Shown here piece after piece: positions 11,540 to 23,755 of a DNA stretch of 64,000 nucleotides. The DNA is from Apiospora phragmitis (taxonomy: Eukaryota > Ascomycota > Sordariomycetes > Amphisphaeriales > Apiosporaceae). The notes under the pieces were generated by a model that saw only the letters and a program-made list of their open reading frames with translations, was not told the DNA's origin and searched no databases. A program made the translations under genes and the position numbers. Within the stretch, counting starts at the first letter, position 1. Every line of letters begins with the position of its first letter. The stretch is taken from contig JAQQWL010000002.1 of the NCBI GenBank assembly GCA_038363925.1, positions 2,108,001 to 2,172,000 on the forward strand, read 5' to 3'.

Positions 11540-12884
11540 TCACCAGAAGCGGGACTCGAAGCGGAAGTCCAAACTATCCAGTCGACTTGTGACCATCTCG
11601 CCTACATCCGCAGCAACCCTTTCTAGGATTTTCCGAGCACGTTCGGCAGTGGTGGAATCTTCGGCGCCTATATCTTCAATGCAAGCGAGAATTTTGTGGA
11701 CACTGCCGTCTGTATAGGTGCCGTTTGACAGTACGTCTCTGCGGTGGTTTTCGACGACAGGCGCGTCGTGGAAAGCAGATTTGCAGTTGCGCAGCTTTCT
11801 CGCAGCCATTTGGAACGCTTCCGCTAATGTCCACCACGCAAGTTTGACCTGCTTTTCGGCCAAGAGAGACCATATATCAGTCATGATGAGTTCTCGCCTT
11901 CTCAAGTGTTGCATTAGAACTGTTACTTTTGTTAGATATATCCCAGAGCTCATGGACTGGCCGCGACTTACTGCGGGAAAATGGATCCCGAGGATTGTTC
12001 AGCCTGAACTCTCTTCCTTCCCATGCTAGCACTCCAAAAACCGAGGGGCGCTTCTTAGATTTAAGCAATTTGCATCTGCGGATGAAGTGTTTGCTGGCAA
12101 GAGCGAACATGGCCCGATGCCTGAACACTATACTGAGTTGTAGCGCACATGGCCACTCCAAGGTACCCAGGCTGGAGGGTACCTTGGAGGTTTTTGCAGC
12201 CTTTCCACTTTGAACTCTCACCACGAGGTCAGATAGATAACGGTGGGCCCAGTCGTCGACCATGTCCATTACATTGAGCTTGCAAGCCCTGATCGGGAGA
12301 TTCAACACACTCGCCATCGACACGCCGGAGAGGTCTGGATTTATGTCGTGGACAAGCCCCAAAATGACCCCGAGAGCCTCGAATTCGTACTCATTGAACT
12401 TGCGTCGCAGCTTATCGACGTCATTGGCCGTCTTCTTCTTTTTGGTCGACAGATTGTTCCAGGCCGGGCATCGTTCTTCTATAGCTCTTGGCGACAGGGC
12501 CAGTAGATAGGTATTTGTTCCGACATCGACGGTAACGTAACGAATATTTGGGCCAACGGCAAAACATATCATATGTTTCATGCAAATTTTGCGGCATGAA
12601 GCTGGCCGCAATATGTGTGCGCGGAAAGTGGGTGTCAAGGCATGGCTGTCAGCAATGGCGCCACTGCTACCGCTGCCCATCCCAGTCTGGTGATATCACA
12701 AAGCGTTAGAGTTGTATCTTTGAGGTCGTAGGGCTTGGAAGGCATATGGCATGGGCGGTAGAAAAAAGCTTACTTCATCAGCTTGAATCTTGGCCTTCAA
12801 GATACCGTTGAACAGCGTCTTGCGAAGGGGAGGCGCATGCTTGTTCCTGAAGTGTCTGCGCTTCCTTTTCTGCAACGATGGCAT
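11540..12884 (-). CDS. BTB/POZ-like fungal protein of unknown role
   Basis: Three exons (12774-12884, 11972-12686, 11540-11919) with GT-AG introns and matching phases give 401 residues. The N-terminus is very basic (KRKRRHFRNKHAPP), a possible nuclear signal. The middle resembles the degenerate BTB proteins common in filamentous fungi: a strand with AVGPNIRYVTVDVG, then LSPRAIEERCPAW, a Lys-rich linker, and a helical part (EFEALGVILGLVHDINP, then KLNVMDMVDDWAHRYL) that matches the helix pair following the BTB core in such proteins. The C-terminal 150 residues are helical and unassigned. The gene structure is good. The BTB assignment is inference from pattern, and no partner or function can be named. 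Confidence 0.6.
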
Positions 12885-13176
12885 CCATTTTCCCTTGTTG
12901 TATGGATTGACAACAGAGAGTAGATAGATTGGCGAGGGGGCTCATAGCAGCAAAGAAGCTGAGGTCTGCGTGAGGTCTGCGAGGGAAAAGTTCAGCTAAA
13001 GGAGGATGTGAATATGTGTGTGAGTGTATGATGGGGTTTAGATGAATGTATCGAAAGGTTTTACAAGACTAGATTGAGCTAGATACACCAAAACCATTAT
13101 AATCTGAGCTACGGGAAGCTGCTTGAACAATCAGATTATTTGACAATATCAAGGTCCTACTGAAGCTATGGCCTCC

Positions 13177-13614
13177 TTATCCCGACCACCCCAGCAAACT
13201 CACCGCCGTACCCAGCATGAACGGCAAGAATGACCAATGCCTTAGCTCCTCGCCCCCTATGACCGCGCGGCTGATGAGCCCGTCCGAGAACGCCGTGAGG
13301 CACCCGCAGAGCGTGACCCAGCCGAGCAGCTTCCGGTCGCCGCGATACCACGTCGCGAGCCCGACAAGGCCAAGCGCCACATTGCGCACCGCCTCCCGCC
13401 GGATCAGGCCATGGACCAGGACCCTCTGAATGGCAGTAGTAGTGGTGGCGTCCGGCCCAGCAGAAGATTCAGAAGGCGAGGGGAACCGCCAGAGCTCGAG
13501 GGCACTGCCGGGCCGGACGAACTGGCTGATGCCCGTAGCCGACAGCATGAGACTAAACGCGACGGCTGTGTTGGGCAAGAGCGACGAAGAGGTTGGTGAA
13601 AATGAGCTGGCCAT
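13177..13614 (-). CDS. DUF4267 integral membrane protein
   Basis: Single-exon gene of 145 residues. I start at the ATG at 13614 (MASSFSP) because the extension upstream is not conserved-looking. There are about four hydrophobic segments: residues 15-33, 75-95, 100-120 and the C-terminus. The first ends in the GISQFVRPGSALELW stretch, and an Arg-rich turn (GLIRREAVRNVALG) sits before the second. This is the layout of the fungal DUF4267 family of small membrane proteins of unknown function. The neighbouring genes give no clue. Confidence 0.72.
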   Translation of the reverse strand: MASSFSPTSSSLLPNTAVAFSLMLSATGISQFVRPGSALELWRFPSPSESSAGPDATTTTAIQRVLVHGLIRREAVRNVALGLVGLATWYRGDRKLLGWVTLCGCLTAFSDGLISRAVIGGEELRHWSFLPFMLGTAVSLLGWSG

Positions 13615-14055
13615 GATGTGTGTTTGAGTGGGACTAGCAGCCTGGAAATCCGTATGGCGCAACTTTCTGTAACTTCGAATTACGATGCGAGTTCTCTCAA
13701 AACAGGTGTCCCTAGTCGCGACGTACGTTTTCAATGGGTGCAAGGCGTACGGCGATGGCTGACAGGCTGATAAGTTGACGTTGAGCGGCTGCAAGCACAC
13801 GCTGCTGGCTGATGGGCCATCCATCCCCTGATCTAGGCTGAATCCGGATTTAGCGACATGGTCTAGTAAACGAGACATGCAGTAGAGCAGCCACATGTAT
13901 AAACCGACCGTTGGAAGTCTCGGGTTTTGCTCCCACTTCAATTTGCTTAATGCTAACTACCTGATTATCTAACTCGGCGGGACTGGTCCTGCTCCAGGAG
14001 GGGAGGACACATAAGGCGGGAACCGAACTCTCATGGCCCAGTCGGCCGGGACGAT
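13615..14055. other. Spacer between two minus-strand genes
   Basis: Promoter side of the DUF4267 gene and 3' side of the con-13-like gene. The open frame running through here on the minus strand is a read-through of neighbouring sequence and shows no domain. Confidence 0.55.
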
Positions 14056-15246
14056 TTAAGGCACCCCCACCGACCTCAGCTTGAGTCGTCCGGCGCCCAT
14101 TTGATTGTACTTCGCATACTGGCCGATCTTCACGTCCACCGCATCCGACGTCGGAGTCTTCGCCGTACAACGGCCGCCGGGAGGGAAGATGACGTCCTCC
14201 AGCAGTGCCCTGTACCCCGCGATCTGGTTCCTGCATGACTTCCAGTCGGCGCTGTAAACCGCCAGTTGGTCCATCGATGCTGTTGTTCTGCTGTCCTGGA
14301 CAGAAAGGCGGCCGCTGCCGTCGCGGGAAGCGGTCTGATCCTGGTGCGTCCGCGAGCGCGCCATGTTGGACATGGCCCAGCGGCCTGCGTCGGCGAAGTC
14401 CTCGACCAGCGAACTCGCAGCATAGACCGTGGGGACCTTGGTGTCGCTGTCGTAAAACTCCTTCCACTGGAAATCGGGAGTCAGAAATCCAACCAGTAGA
14501 GTAATGCCGTGCTCTAATGTCATTGAATGGGTACAGATTGATGGACGGACGGACGGAGGAGGTGCGATACAAGCAATGACATACCTCTGGCAAGCTACTA
14601 AGCTTATATAATTGATAGAGGTGCTGCTGAGATCCGATAACCGCGTCGAGTATGTGGCTGAACTCGTGTACGGCTATACCGAGACTCATTGCCGACAGGA
14701 AGACGGTGGTGGTGCCCCTGGTCTCAGCAGCGATACCCGGCCTGATCTTGTAATAGCTTTCGGGCGCCAGTATAACTTGGGCAACGTGCTGGCGCATACC
14801 CACGGGGATCCTACCCAGGATCTAGGCACGAGATTGTTAGCAGCATACCCAGAGAGAATCCATCTCAAGGCATCAGATAGGTAGACTTATTACCATCATA
14901 GCTTTACCCCAATCGATTAGAGAGTCAGTATAGCGGCATATAGTCCATGGGGCGTCGCAGTCGCTATAGTAGATGTCGCGGGCTTCAAGTCTACTCATGT
15001 CCAGAGTAATGTCAGTGTTCTCGGGGTAGGCATGGCAGACAGCCGGGACTATGCCTGGACTCCACGGACGTATATTGGGCGGATCGTATTGGTGGCCAGG
15101 GAGATCGCGAAACAAATCGTACTCCTGGCGGGCCTCGAACTCGTTATAAGGGGGGTTGATCGCTTCGGGGGGTCCGATTGGGCGGCATGGGCCAGCGGCA
15201 GGAACAGGCGTACTGCTGTGCCCCAATTGAGGGTGTAAAGGTGCAT
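14056..15246 (-). CDS. con-13: con-13-like secreted protein with HExxH-like motif, frameshifted in this assembly
   Basis: Three exons (14894-15246, 14585-14821, 14056-14466), about 333 residues once one base is allowed for. The start at 15246 opens a signal peptide. The body follows the Neurospora conidiation-specific protein 13 family: LPGHQYDPPNIRPWSPGIV, YYSDCDAPWTICR, GRIPVGMRQHV, then AVHEFSHILDA, and W-KEFYDSDTKVP with a late VEDFADAG. HEFSH has the spacing of a zincin HExxH site but Phe-Ser replaces the usual residues between, and catalysis has not been shown for the family as far as I know. The signal peptide and the body are in different frames. The switch lies at one of two runs of six G (plus strand 15167-15172 or 15150-15155), consistent with one lost base. 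Confidence 0.7.
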
Positions 15247-16025
15247 GCTCCTGGAAATGTATACCCCCTAGCTGCGATATGGCTGAGTTACTCCTCTTGA
15301 CCGAGTCTCACACTTGCGACTGATTGAAGAAGAATCAGCTTGGGCTGGGTTTCATTACCTGAATTCCATTCTAGAGAAGACATGCTTGACCTTTTTGGGG
15401 TGCTTGTCTGCTAATACTTGGTAGAGTGGCTTTCATTGTTTGCGCTGTCTGCTCGTTTGGGTTGCCCGTCAAGGATAGGTCCACTGACCCCTTTCCATAC
15501 CTTGCCATGTTGTTTGTGATCTGTACTATGGAGAGGCAGGATATCGTAGAACGCCAGCTTTGAACATTGCTATTCCAAAGAGACAGAAATAGAAGATCCA
15601 GGTTGGTGCACAACTGTTCCGGAAACGGCCAGGGCCAGGGCCTCCTGTGCTGTGTTGGCTTCTTGGAATGTCACAAAACCACCAACAGCACAATAGTTTG
15701 CCGTCTCCAATTCGCACACTCCAACACACCTTGGCCAAAATGAAGCCATGTCTGCTCTTTAGATCCATAACCATACAAAGGGCTTGACCACTGCCTTTTA
15801 CGAACGCGGAGAACACGGGATCACATGGGCACCCCGAGAGGTCAGGGAAGGGGGGGAAAGCTGTTCAATGCACGCCACATCTTGGTATTATTGTTCAACC
15901 CCATCCTCTGCACCAACAAATGATTCTAAAAGAAGCTAAGTACACAAACGTCGTCGTAACCAGACATGCATGAAACTACACTAACAAATTCTCAGTGTGG
16001 TCATTTCTCCTGACAACATTATTCT
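15247..16025. other. Spacer between two minus-strand genes
   Basis: Promoter region of the con-13-like gene and 3' flank of the GH72 gene. Minus-strand frames at 15371-15816 have no start context or domain. Nothing else seen. Confidence 0.5.
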
Positions 16026-17586
16026 CTAGAATGCAGCAGCCAGGAAAGCAAGCATAGAAATACCCGCGGCCGCTCCACTAATGGCAATGCTGCGGAAGCC
16101 GGCGCTCTTGGCATCGCCAGATTGGGAAGGGCTGCTGCCAGTGCTGGATCCAACTCCGTCGTTGCTACCGGCGGTGTTGCTAGCATCGTCACTCAGGGGC
16201 TTGACAGCAAGGTTGGTAATAGCCTTTCCGTCCGTATCCTTGATGTCGTGGGTGACCTTGTAGTCGGAGATCTTAACAACCTTACCAACGGGCTTGGGCT
16301 TGACACCACCCTCAAGGATCTCCTTGGTGTTGGGGGGAAGGACAGGCAGGGTGAAGTTATTGTTGAAGCCCTTCTCCTTGATCAGGCTAGGAGAGCACTT
16401 GGGGGGCTTAACCGCGTTTCCGCTAGCCTTGACGCTCTGGACAGATTTCCAGTCAATCTTGCTGTACTGGTCCTTCAGAGTGTTGAAGTCAGCCAGGAGC
16501 TTGACGCTATTATCCTTGCCGACATCAGCCAGACCGAAGTTGTTGGGCTCCTGAGCAAACTCGTAGACGACACCGCCAGAGAAGACGGGGGTCATCTGCT
16601 TTCCATAGATGGTGCCAATCTCGGTGAATATACGAGGGGAAGGCGTGTTGCAGCCAAACTCGGAGTAGAAGATGGGGACGGAAGAAGACTTGAACATGTC
16701 GACCAGCGTGTTGTATCCAGACGATTCGAAGCTGGCATCAGCACACCAAGAGTAGCTGTTCAGGGCGAACATGTCAGCCCGGGACATGTCGTCCTTCTCG
16801 TCTTCAATGGAGCACTGGAAGTAGTTCCAGCTGTCCTCCAGGACGTCACGGACGTCAGCAGCGGAGTATCCCACAGGGATGGGGCGATCGGCGTGGTTCT
16901 TGATGTACTGCTTGAGATCACGGGTAACAGCACGGATGTACGGAGGAGCAGTGCCACCTTGCTTCACGTTGGAAATAACCTCGTTTCCGGAGAAGAATCC
17001 CAGCAGGTTGGGGTAAGACTTGAAAGCCTCGACAATGGCGAAGGTACGGTTGAGGTAGGTATCGTAGTATGAAGTCCAGGGCTCCAGACTGTTGAGCGAC
17101 TCGCCAACGAGGGGCGAGTTGACATCGATAACCATGTACATGCCAGCGGCGTTAAAGATGCTGGCGCATTCGTCATGGTTCAGGTTGGGATCCAGGTTGT
17201 AAACGCGGATAGTGTTGATGCCCAGAACCTGCATGAGAGCGGCATCACGCTTGCAGACGTCTCCATTAGAGAGAGGGTCCTTGCCGTGCTTAGGGTCGTA
17301 TCCTGCGCTGCCACCAATCTGGTAGGCCATGCCCACGATCTGGAAGACATCGTTCGTCTTGGGGTTGACAAACTGGTTGCCCCGAGCCTCAAGGGCAGGG
17401 ACAGCCGCAGCAATGGTCGCGCCAAGGGCGACGAGAGCAGATTGGAGCTATGAAAGAGACATGGTCAACAGGGATTCAAGTATATAGGATGTTGTTGTGG
17501 TAATAGATGACGAGGCAATGTAACCTTCCACCTAGGACTTCAGCAAGCCTGCCGATACGTTGCACCCCATGCAGGCTCGCCTTCAT
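16026..17586 (-). CDS. GPI-anchored 1,3-beta-glucanosyltransferase (GH72, Gel/Gas type)
   Basis: This enzyme cuts and re-joins beta-1,3-glucan chains and so lengthens wall glucan at the plasma membrane. The main exon (16026-17447) begins after an AG at 17448-17449 and carries a hydrophobic signal core (LVALGATIAAAVPA), the GH72 opening YQIGGSAGYDP, the acid/base FSGNEV and the nucleophile YSEFGCN. A short linker leads to a Ser/Gly-rich tail and a hydrophobic GPI-anchor end (ISMLAFLAAAF). The Cys-rich CBM43/X8 module of the Gas1 subfamily is absent. The start is uncertain: the in-frame ATG near the acceptor runs into a stop, so I place a 21-base first exon at 17566-17586 (MKAS...), which gives 480 residues with matching phase. 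Confidence 0.85.
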
Positions 17587-20101
17587 CCTTGGTGATTGTG
17601 GTTCCATTCCATGTAAGCTTGCTAATCGGGCGGTTGACGTTGTCAAGGCCGATTGGCTTGACATATCACCCCGCGGGTCGCCCAGCTGAGGTAAGACACC
17701 TGGGCAAGCGGGTTCGGGTGGTGGTATCTCGACATCAACTGCAGATTTGGTAACTTACAAGCATGGCGAATGTTCGCTGACAGTGTTGCTCTGTGGTATA
17801 CTGGAACTCCAAAAACCGGTGGGATGGAACGGGCACTTATTAACAGACAGTCTCGAGTCTTGTCGTCACTACGATGGATATCGTGTTTGCCAAGTGGAAC
17901 TTTGTTGTTCGTATCTTCGCCGTTCGGCCAAAATACCAGGTGGGTTTCTCTGTAGTCGACAGCGAGCCAAAAACGAGGTCCAAAAATAGCTATAAGTGGT
18001 GCACAGAGGGAGTGACTGGAAAAGAGAGAGAGCAGAACAGAGGCAATGCTCAATCTTACAATAAATGGGTGGCGCCAAGGAGGGAAAGAAAGCCGCAGGC
18101 AAAAAAAAGTATGACCCAAGAAGGATCCAAGTCAAGAGTGAAAGAGTGACTGCTGGTGGTCAAGCAACTGGACAGGAAACAAAGTTTCGGGACGACACGA
18201 TGGTAAATAGCAAAGCCAGGCTAGGGCTATTGGCAATAGGGAGGGAGCCATGCTTATTACTAGTCGGCAGGCACCCCCCTCGACACCAGCACCTCCTGCG
18301 ACTTGTCGCGACGGGATGCAATGAGACGAAATGGGGTCCTGACGCTAAGAGAAGCGTAGTGGCACACCGTCGGATGGTTGAACATGGGTGAGATGGATCG
18401 CTACTGGCCTCGAATAATTGGATGCTCCCCCCGAGCAGCCGAATGCAGCAGCTTCGTTCCGGTCTCGTCTCTGCTCAAGTGGCCAGGATGCTGGGTAAGT
18501 GCGGCCGAGATGGCAGCCAGTTCATCCACTATCCATTGGGGACAAGGGGACCATCCTGAGCATCCACTGCTTGTCCTGTTCGCAAGGCCGTGATGGTGCT
18601 CGGGTGGACCGCCGACTCCACGTTTGAGATTGCTTGGCTTGTACTGAAAATATTCTTCATGCCGCATTTTGATTGCGCTCCATCAGGGATATACTGGGTA
18701 ATCCTTTCGCCTTCTACCCGTCCTTCTAAAACTAATAATGCAGCTTTTTCTGATATCCATCCCTATTTGTCGATCTGCAAACGGCAAGGCGCCAAAGATA
18801 ACCGTTAGTGCAACGATGAAACTGATATGGACATGGACCGCCCAAAGAAGATGATCCTGGCGAGAAGGGCCAATGACATTGGAGTCGCAGTGCAATCAAG
18901 CATCCAAACCCCATGAAAGATCCAGAGAATCCTTCGTTTTTGATTCTCTTGATGCTTGGCCGATAACAACCCTGATGTGATGAGGGCCACTTGCAAACAG
19001 AATCTTTACTCTACCAAATGTATTGCAGCCCAAAGAATTGCATTAGGTTGTCAAAGTAGTCAAAACGCGCCCCACGCATCAATCCTACCAAGGAACCTTC
19101 AGTGGCACGAGATGGTTGTGCTGCATGCTGTCCCAACTACCAGACACGTGCACCCTCATCATTGCAAAAGCCCGTATTCAAACCTTTAGAAGCAGGCATT
19201 CACTTACCCTTACCATGATGCGATCAATACAGGTCTGCCTACACCTGTCATGGTGACTCTTGGGATACAATACGATAGTTGGACAGTAATTTGCGGTTCA
19301 CGAGTGCCTCCCGAATTGCAGCGCACTTCAGCTGGCGGCTAGGACGGGACCCATCCATACGAGATCCTGTAGTATCTCAGAGAATGGGTGATAATACCGA
19401 GGTGAGGTCGAGAGGACAACATCATAGCATTCTGATTCCTCGCGCGGAAAAATGACAGAAGATTTCTGAGAAGATCTCGCGATCCCTACTGCATCTCGCG
19501 GCACGAAGCATATGCAGTGCACAAACGACGTCAGTGGTTGTCGGTAAACCCTGCATGCAACATTGCAACGGGAACATGAAACGGTCGAGAGCAGGGAGTC
19601 AAATGCAAATTGTGTCAATCGCAATGCTCGTGGCTAGCAGACTGGAGCGGCTGGCGGAGAGTGCTTCTTACTTCGGCGGAGGTTTAATTTTCAGGGGGGT
19701 AAAACGCCTAAGGGGAAAACAACTGCCCCTCCTCCACCTCCTGTTGCCCCTGTTGCCAATGGAAAGCCGGGAGAGCAAGATGCCAAAAGCGAAGTTCAAT
19801 TCCTTTCTCCACTACTTGTGAAAACGCCCAGGCGGGCCACCCGAACTCGAACTCCCTTTGCCTGCTTGCTCTGCTCACCATGTTCACCTTGGTGGATTAG
19901 CTTGGCGGATTCGAAACAAAAATGCTCACCTCACCGCCCACGGTGGTCGGAACGCTGAAGCCCACCGGCGCCGAGTTTCTGCCAGCACCGCTGGTGAGGC
20001 GCCATGCCGCCAAAATGTATGTAATAAAGAGGACCGTTACCGGCTGAGTCACCCACCATCTCCAGGACCGTAGGATAGATTTTATGAAATTCTATCTCCG
20101 T
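17587..20101. other. Long divergent intergenic region (GH72 / GUK1)
   Basis: About 2.5 kb separate divergently transcribed genes. Frames of 60-158 residues overlap on both strands without domains. No repeat or mobile-element motif was recognised. Promoters of both genes must lie here. Confidence 0.5.
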
Positions 20102-21181
20102 ATGCTTCCCCGACTCCGTCCACTTTGTGCCGGTGCTCCTCCACGTCTCTCTACTACCCTCCCATCCCGCTCAATTCCCCGCCTCGGTAGATTCGCAGGC
20201 ACAATGGCGCCAAGTAGGTTACCCCCCTTCCCACCCCCTCCAACCCTCCCCCCTTTAAAGCCCTCGACAGCAATTTTCGCGGCGGTGATTGCGCGCAAGA
20301 AAACGGTGACAAGTGCGCCCGCCCCGCGCTGGCTAGACAGCGAGCGTGCGACGATGCCAAAGTATTAGACAATACTGTGTCCCTGCTCCGTCCACCTACC
20401 ACAACATGACGGGTTCTACAACCCACGAGTTCTCTGGCGCGCACAAGCATGTAACTAACACGCACAACCCCCGCAACCACAGCCGGCCAGCAACAGCAAC
20501 CCACCGACCGCCGCCCGCTGGTCATCTCGGGCCCCTCAGGCGTGGGCAAGGGCACCCTCTACAACCGCCTGTTCGCGGCGCACCCGGACACCTTCACCCT
20601 GTCCGTCTCGCACACGACGCGCGCGCCGCGCGCCGGCGAGGAGCACGGCACCCACTACTTCTTCGTGCCCATGGCCGAGTTCGAGGAGCTCATCGCCAAG
20701 GACGGCTTCGTCGAGCACGCCAAGTTCGGCAGCAACCGCTACGGCACCTCCAAGAAGACCATCGAGGAGCAGACGGCCAAGGGCCGGGTCGTGGTGCTGG
20801 ACATCGAGATGGAGGTAAGAAAGATCCACATACCTGCCCGCCCCCCCTTTTCTTCTTGCGACGATAGGTCTTTTTAGATAAAGAGAGAGAGAGCGCGCGC
20901 CCTTGCTGATTGTTTCTTCTTCTACACAGGGCGTCAAGCAAATCAAGGCATCCGGTATCAACGCCCGCTACGTCTTCATTAAGCCCCCTTCCTTCGAGGC
21001 GCTTGAGCAGCGCCTCCGCGGGCGCGGCACCGAGACCGAAGAGGCAGTCGGCAAGCGCTTGGCCCAGGCTAAGGTCGAGCTTGAGTACGCTGATACACCC
21101 GGTGTTCATGATATCCAGATCGTGAACGACGATCTGGATAAGGCTTACAAGGAGCTGGAAGACTACGTCTACAAGTCCTAG
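20102..21181 (+). CDS. GUK1: Guanylate kinase, with possible mitochondrial leader
   Basis: Converts GMP and ATP to GDP and ADP. Exons: first exon ending at 20213, then 20483-20814 and 20930-21181. The P-loop reads GPSGVGKGT, followed by SVSHTTRAPRAGE (GMP binding), HYFFV, and the lid with ARYVFIKPPS and the late Arg-rich RLRGRGTETEE, all typical of eukaryotic guanylate kinases. Two starts are plausible. ATG at 20204 gives a 197-residue cytosolic enzyme of normal length. ATG at 20102, in the same frame, adds 34 residues rich in Arg, Leu, Pro and Ser with no acidic residue, as in a mitochondrial presequence. I give the longer model and favour use of both. The second intron carries an AG/CG repeat near 20885-20900. 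Confidence 0.9.
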
Positions 21182-21631
21182 AAGACGGGCAAATGACAAT
21201 GCACACAAGACGAGGGCTTTAGATGTGGTTCAATTAGTCTTAGGCTTGGTATAAAAGTGAAGGCAGCTCCTGCGCAATACTACAAGGAAATAATAAAAAT
21301 GTCTCGGACTCTCCAGTCTGGAGGAAATACTGCTTGCTCTGCTTGCTTTCCCAACACATAACATAACAAAGCTTGAACAACCCCAAATTTAGGCCAAGTG
21401 GCCATGGATATCTCTCGAATGTCGCCTCTCTTCCTCTTTAACACTGTCCCAGATTTATTAGACACTTTCTGGACTATAACTTTTGTGGTCCACTATCAAT
21501 GTCTTTGCACGTAAACCGTCCGTGGCGACTAGTCGCAGAGTCATAACTGGAAAAAGGCGATCTTTCTGCCTCCCATGGCATGGAAGTAAACGAAGGATAC
21601 CTCAGAGAATGTGTGTGGCCAATGAGGACAA
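21182..21631. other. Spacer between convergent GUK1 and CDC10
   Basis: 3' flanks of two genes facing each other. AT-rich. Nothing else seen. Confidence 0.6.
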
Positions 21632-22810
21632 TTAGTAGCCGTTCATGGTCATGCGGTTCGAGTTCCTGCTAAGCTCGCGATCCGCGGCAGGGCTGATAGG
21701 TCGGCTGCCATGGCCCTGCGCGCTGCTCTCCTTCAGGGCCAGCAGTTGCTTGGCACGGAAGGTCTCGTAGTGGATCTGCGAGGTTGTCTCGATGAGATCT
21801 TGCAGATGGGTTCGGAGCAGGAAGTTTCGCAGGTAGACGAATTCGCAGTGGTTCTCGTCCTCGACGTTGATGACGCCCCACCGGTTCTGGCGGCCACGAA
21901 CCTGCTTACCATTCACGATGATGGACTTCTCGGAGCCAACAACGGCAAAGGGCACAAGACTCTGCAAAGATGGTTAGCAAGTAAAAGCAACAAGCGGGCA
22001 ACGGCGGAATTACCTTGATCTGTGTGTTAACAGAACGCTCCTCATCGTCCAACTCCTCGTTGTCGTAGGGGTACATCTTAAGGTTGTGGAAAGCGAATTC
22101 CTCCTTGATGCGCTCCTTGAACGCTTGTCTCTCCTCCAAGGTCAAGGAGTCGGCCTTGGCAATGACGGGCACGACGTTGACAACATCGGACAGCTTCTTC
22201 AGGACGACGATATCAATGGGCTTGAGGGAGTGGCCGGAGGCTGGATGAAGAACAAGCAGGCGTGGATACGCGTGTCCTGGATGTATCGCTCACGCTGAGC
22301 AGTGAGTTCCTTTCGCAAGTACGCGGAGTGCTGATCCTTGATATACTTGACGATAGGGTCCCAGCAGCGGTCGTTGTTGACGAGGTCTCCATAACCGGGG
22401 GTATCAACGATGTTGAGTCGTAGACGGACACCGTTCTCCTCGATGATGTGCGATACGGGGTGGATCTCGGTGGTGGTGCGGACGGGCTCATCGGGCATCA
22501 GTCTACCCTTGGAATCGATCAGGTGAGAAGCGAAAATGGTGTTGATCAGAGTTGACTTTCCAAGACCAGTCTGGCCTGAGAGATGGATTATGGTTAGCTA
22601 CATCGCTCAACTTCTATAGACGTGTTCACTCTGTCGCCGCAAATGATTTGCGTCGACCAGAATTGGTCAAGCAAGGGTAACAGGTTGGTACAACTCACCG
22701 ACGCAGATAACATTGAACTGGAAACCTCTCTTCAAGAGCTTGCGCTCGATCTGGGAGGTGATGCTGTCGAAACCGACATGGCTGTTGGGGAAGACAGTAG
22801 GGGCGGCCAT
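21632..22810 (-). CDS. CDC10: Septin, Cdc10 class, with a one-base frame break
   Basis: Septins are GTP-binding proteins that form filaments at septa and growth sites. Exons: 22699-22810, 22014-22575 and 21632-21961. The sequence has the Cdc10-type opening (VGFDSITSQIERKLLKRGFQ), G1 GQTGLGKST, G3 DTPGYGD, G4 AKAD, and the septin unique element (FVYLRNFLLRTHLQDLIETT). It ends soon after without a long coiled coil, as Cdc10 does; about 334 residues. Within exon 2 the frame jumps between FFIQP and SGHSLKPID: at 22238-22241 one base is missing, and the two flanking frames join without loss of conserved residues. No intron fits there. I treat this as a sequence error in an intact gene; a real mutation is the alternative. 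Confidence 0.88.
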
Positions 22811-23755
22811 TTTGTCCGTGAACTGGTAGGATGGAAGTGACTGTATTAGGGATGATGAAGTCCAAGTCGAAGAAGTAGTTCTATTCCTGATCCAAGAAAC
22901 GGCCTAGGGACGATTAATTGGATAGTAGTAGAATGAATGAGCGGAAAGGGGGCAGACGCGAAGTGAAAGTGGAGTTCGGTAAGGTTGAAGATGGGAAAAG
23001 ACGAAGTTAGTTGACACAAGAGATGGGTTAGAAGAGTCTCCGGAGTGAAACGAAGGCGATGCGAGGCCCGAATTAACGCTGTTGAGAGTTCCTGCCGTAG
23101 GTTTTCGCAGAACTGAACTTGAAAGTTGCAACTGTCAAAGACGAGGGTGATTGACTTCGGAATTCGTGTTCACCTGGTCTTGCACTCTTCGCTCTCTCAG
23201 GTACGACGGGTACCAAATAACACTAATTTCCGCTGCAAGGTAGGGGAATAATGGGATGGGCAGGTGCCAGATGCGACTTATCGGGCTGGCTGCTAGTCTG
23301 TCGCTTCTCCTCTGCCGGGACGCCAACCGTGGATTAAGGGGTCGAGGGCAGTTGGGGTTTTTTGATTGGCTGAATAGATGTCTGTGCACCAGACCAGTCT
23401 GAGTTTGGAGAAAAAGAACGGGCCAATTTCAAGGGTCGCAGTCGCCTGATGAGTTGATTTGCATTGAATGAGCTTTACCTAATTGCGCGCGCGCTTGAAA
23501 CTTTTTTTTTGATTTGGCGCAAAGGGTGGCCCGGCCAAGGTTGCTTTGCCCAGGGGAGCTACTCTGGAGCCCATAGCACGGCAATCTAAAACCTCTTTCG
23601 CCGACATTCTCACGTGGAGCCACCATAGACAGCAACGACCGAATTCTCGTGCGCCGACGCGCGACTGCACCCAATTCGACACCCATCGTCGAGAAAGAGG
23701 CACACAGACGACAGTTACAGAATCAGCTGAGGGTGGTGCATTCGACTCGCTCAGC
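22811..23755. other. Divergent promoter region (CDC10 / bL32m)
   Basis: About 0.95 kb between divergent genes. It holds several purine/pyrimidine-rich stretches and a GC-alternating patch near 23486-23493. No gene is supported. Frames that run into the bL32m gene from 23546 are 5' leader read-through. Confidence 0.55.

Noticed and set aside
16122..17072. 316-residue open frame antisense to the GH72 gene
   Set aside because: Shadow of the GH72 exon; no motif, and the real enzyme motifs are on the other strand.
22014..22575. An extra intron in CDC10 to explain the frame jump
   Set aside because: The two frames join between adjacent conserved residues with no sequence to remove, so a single-base difference is the simpler reading.
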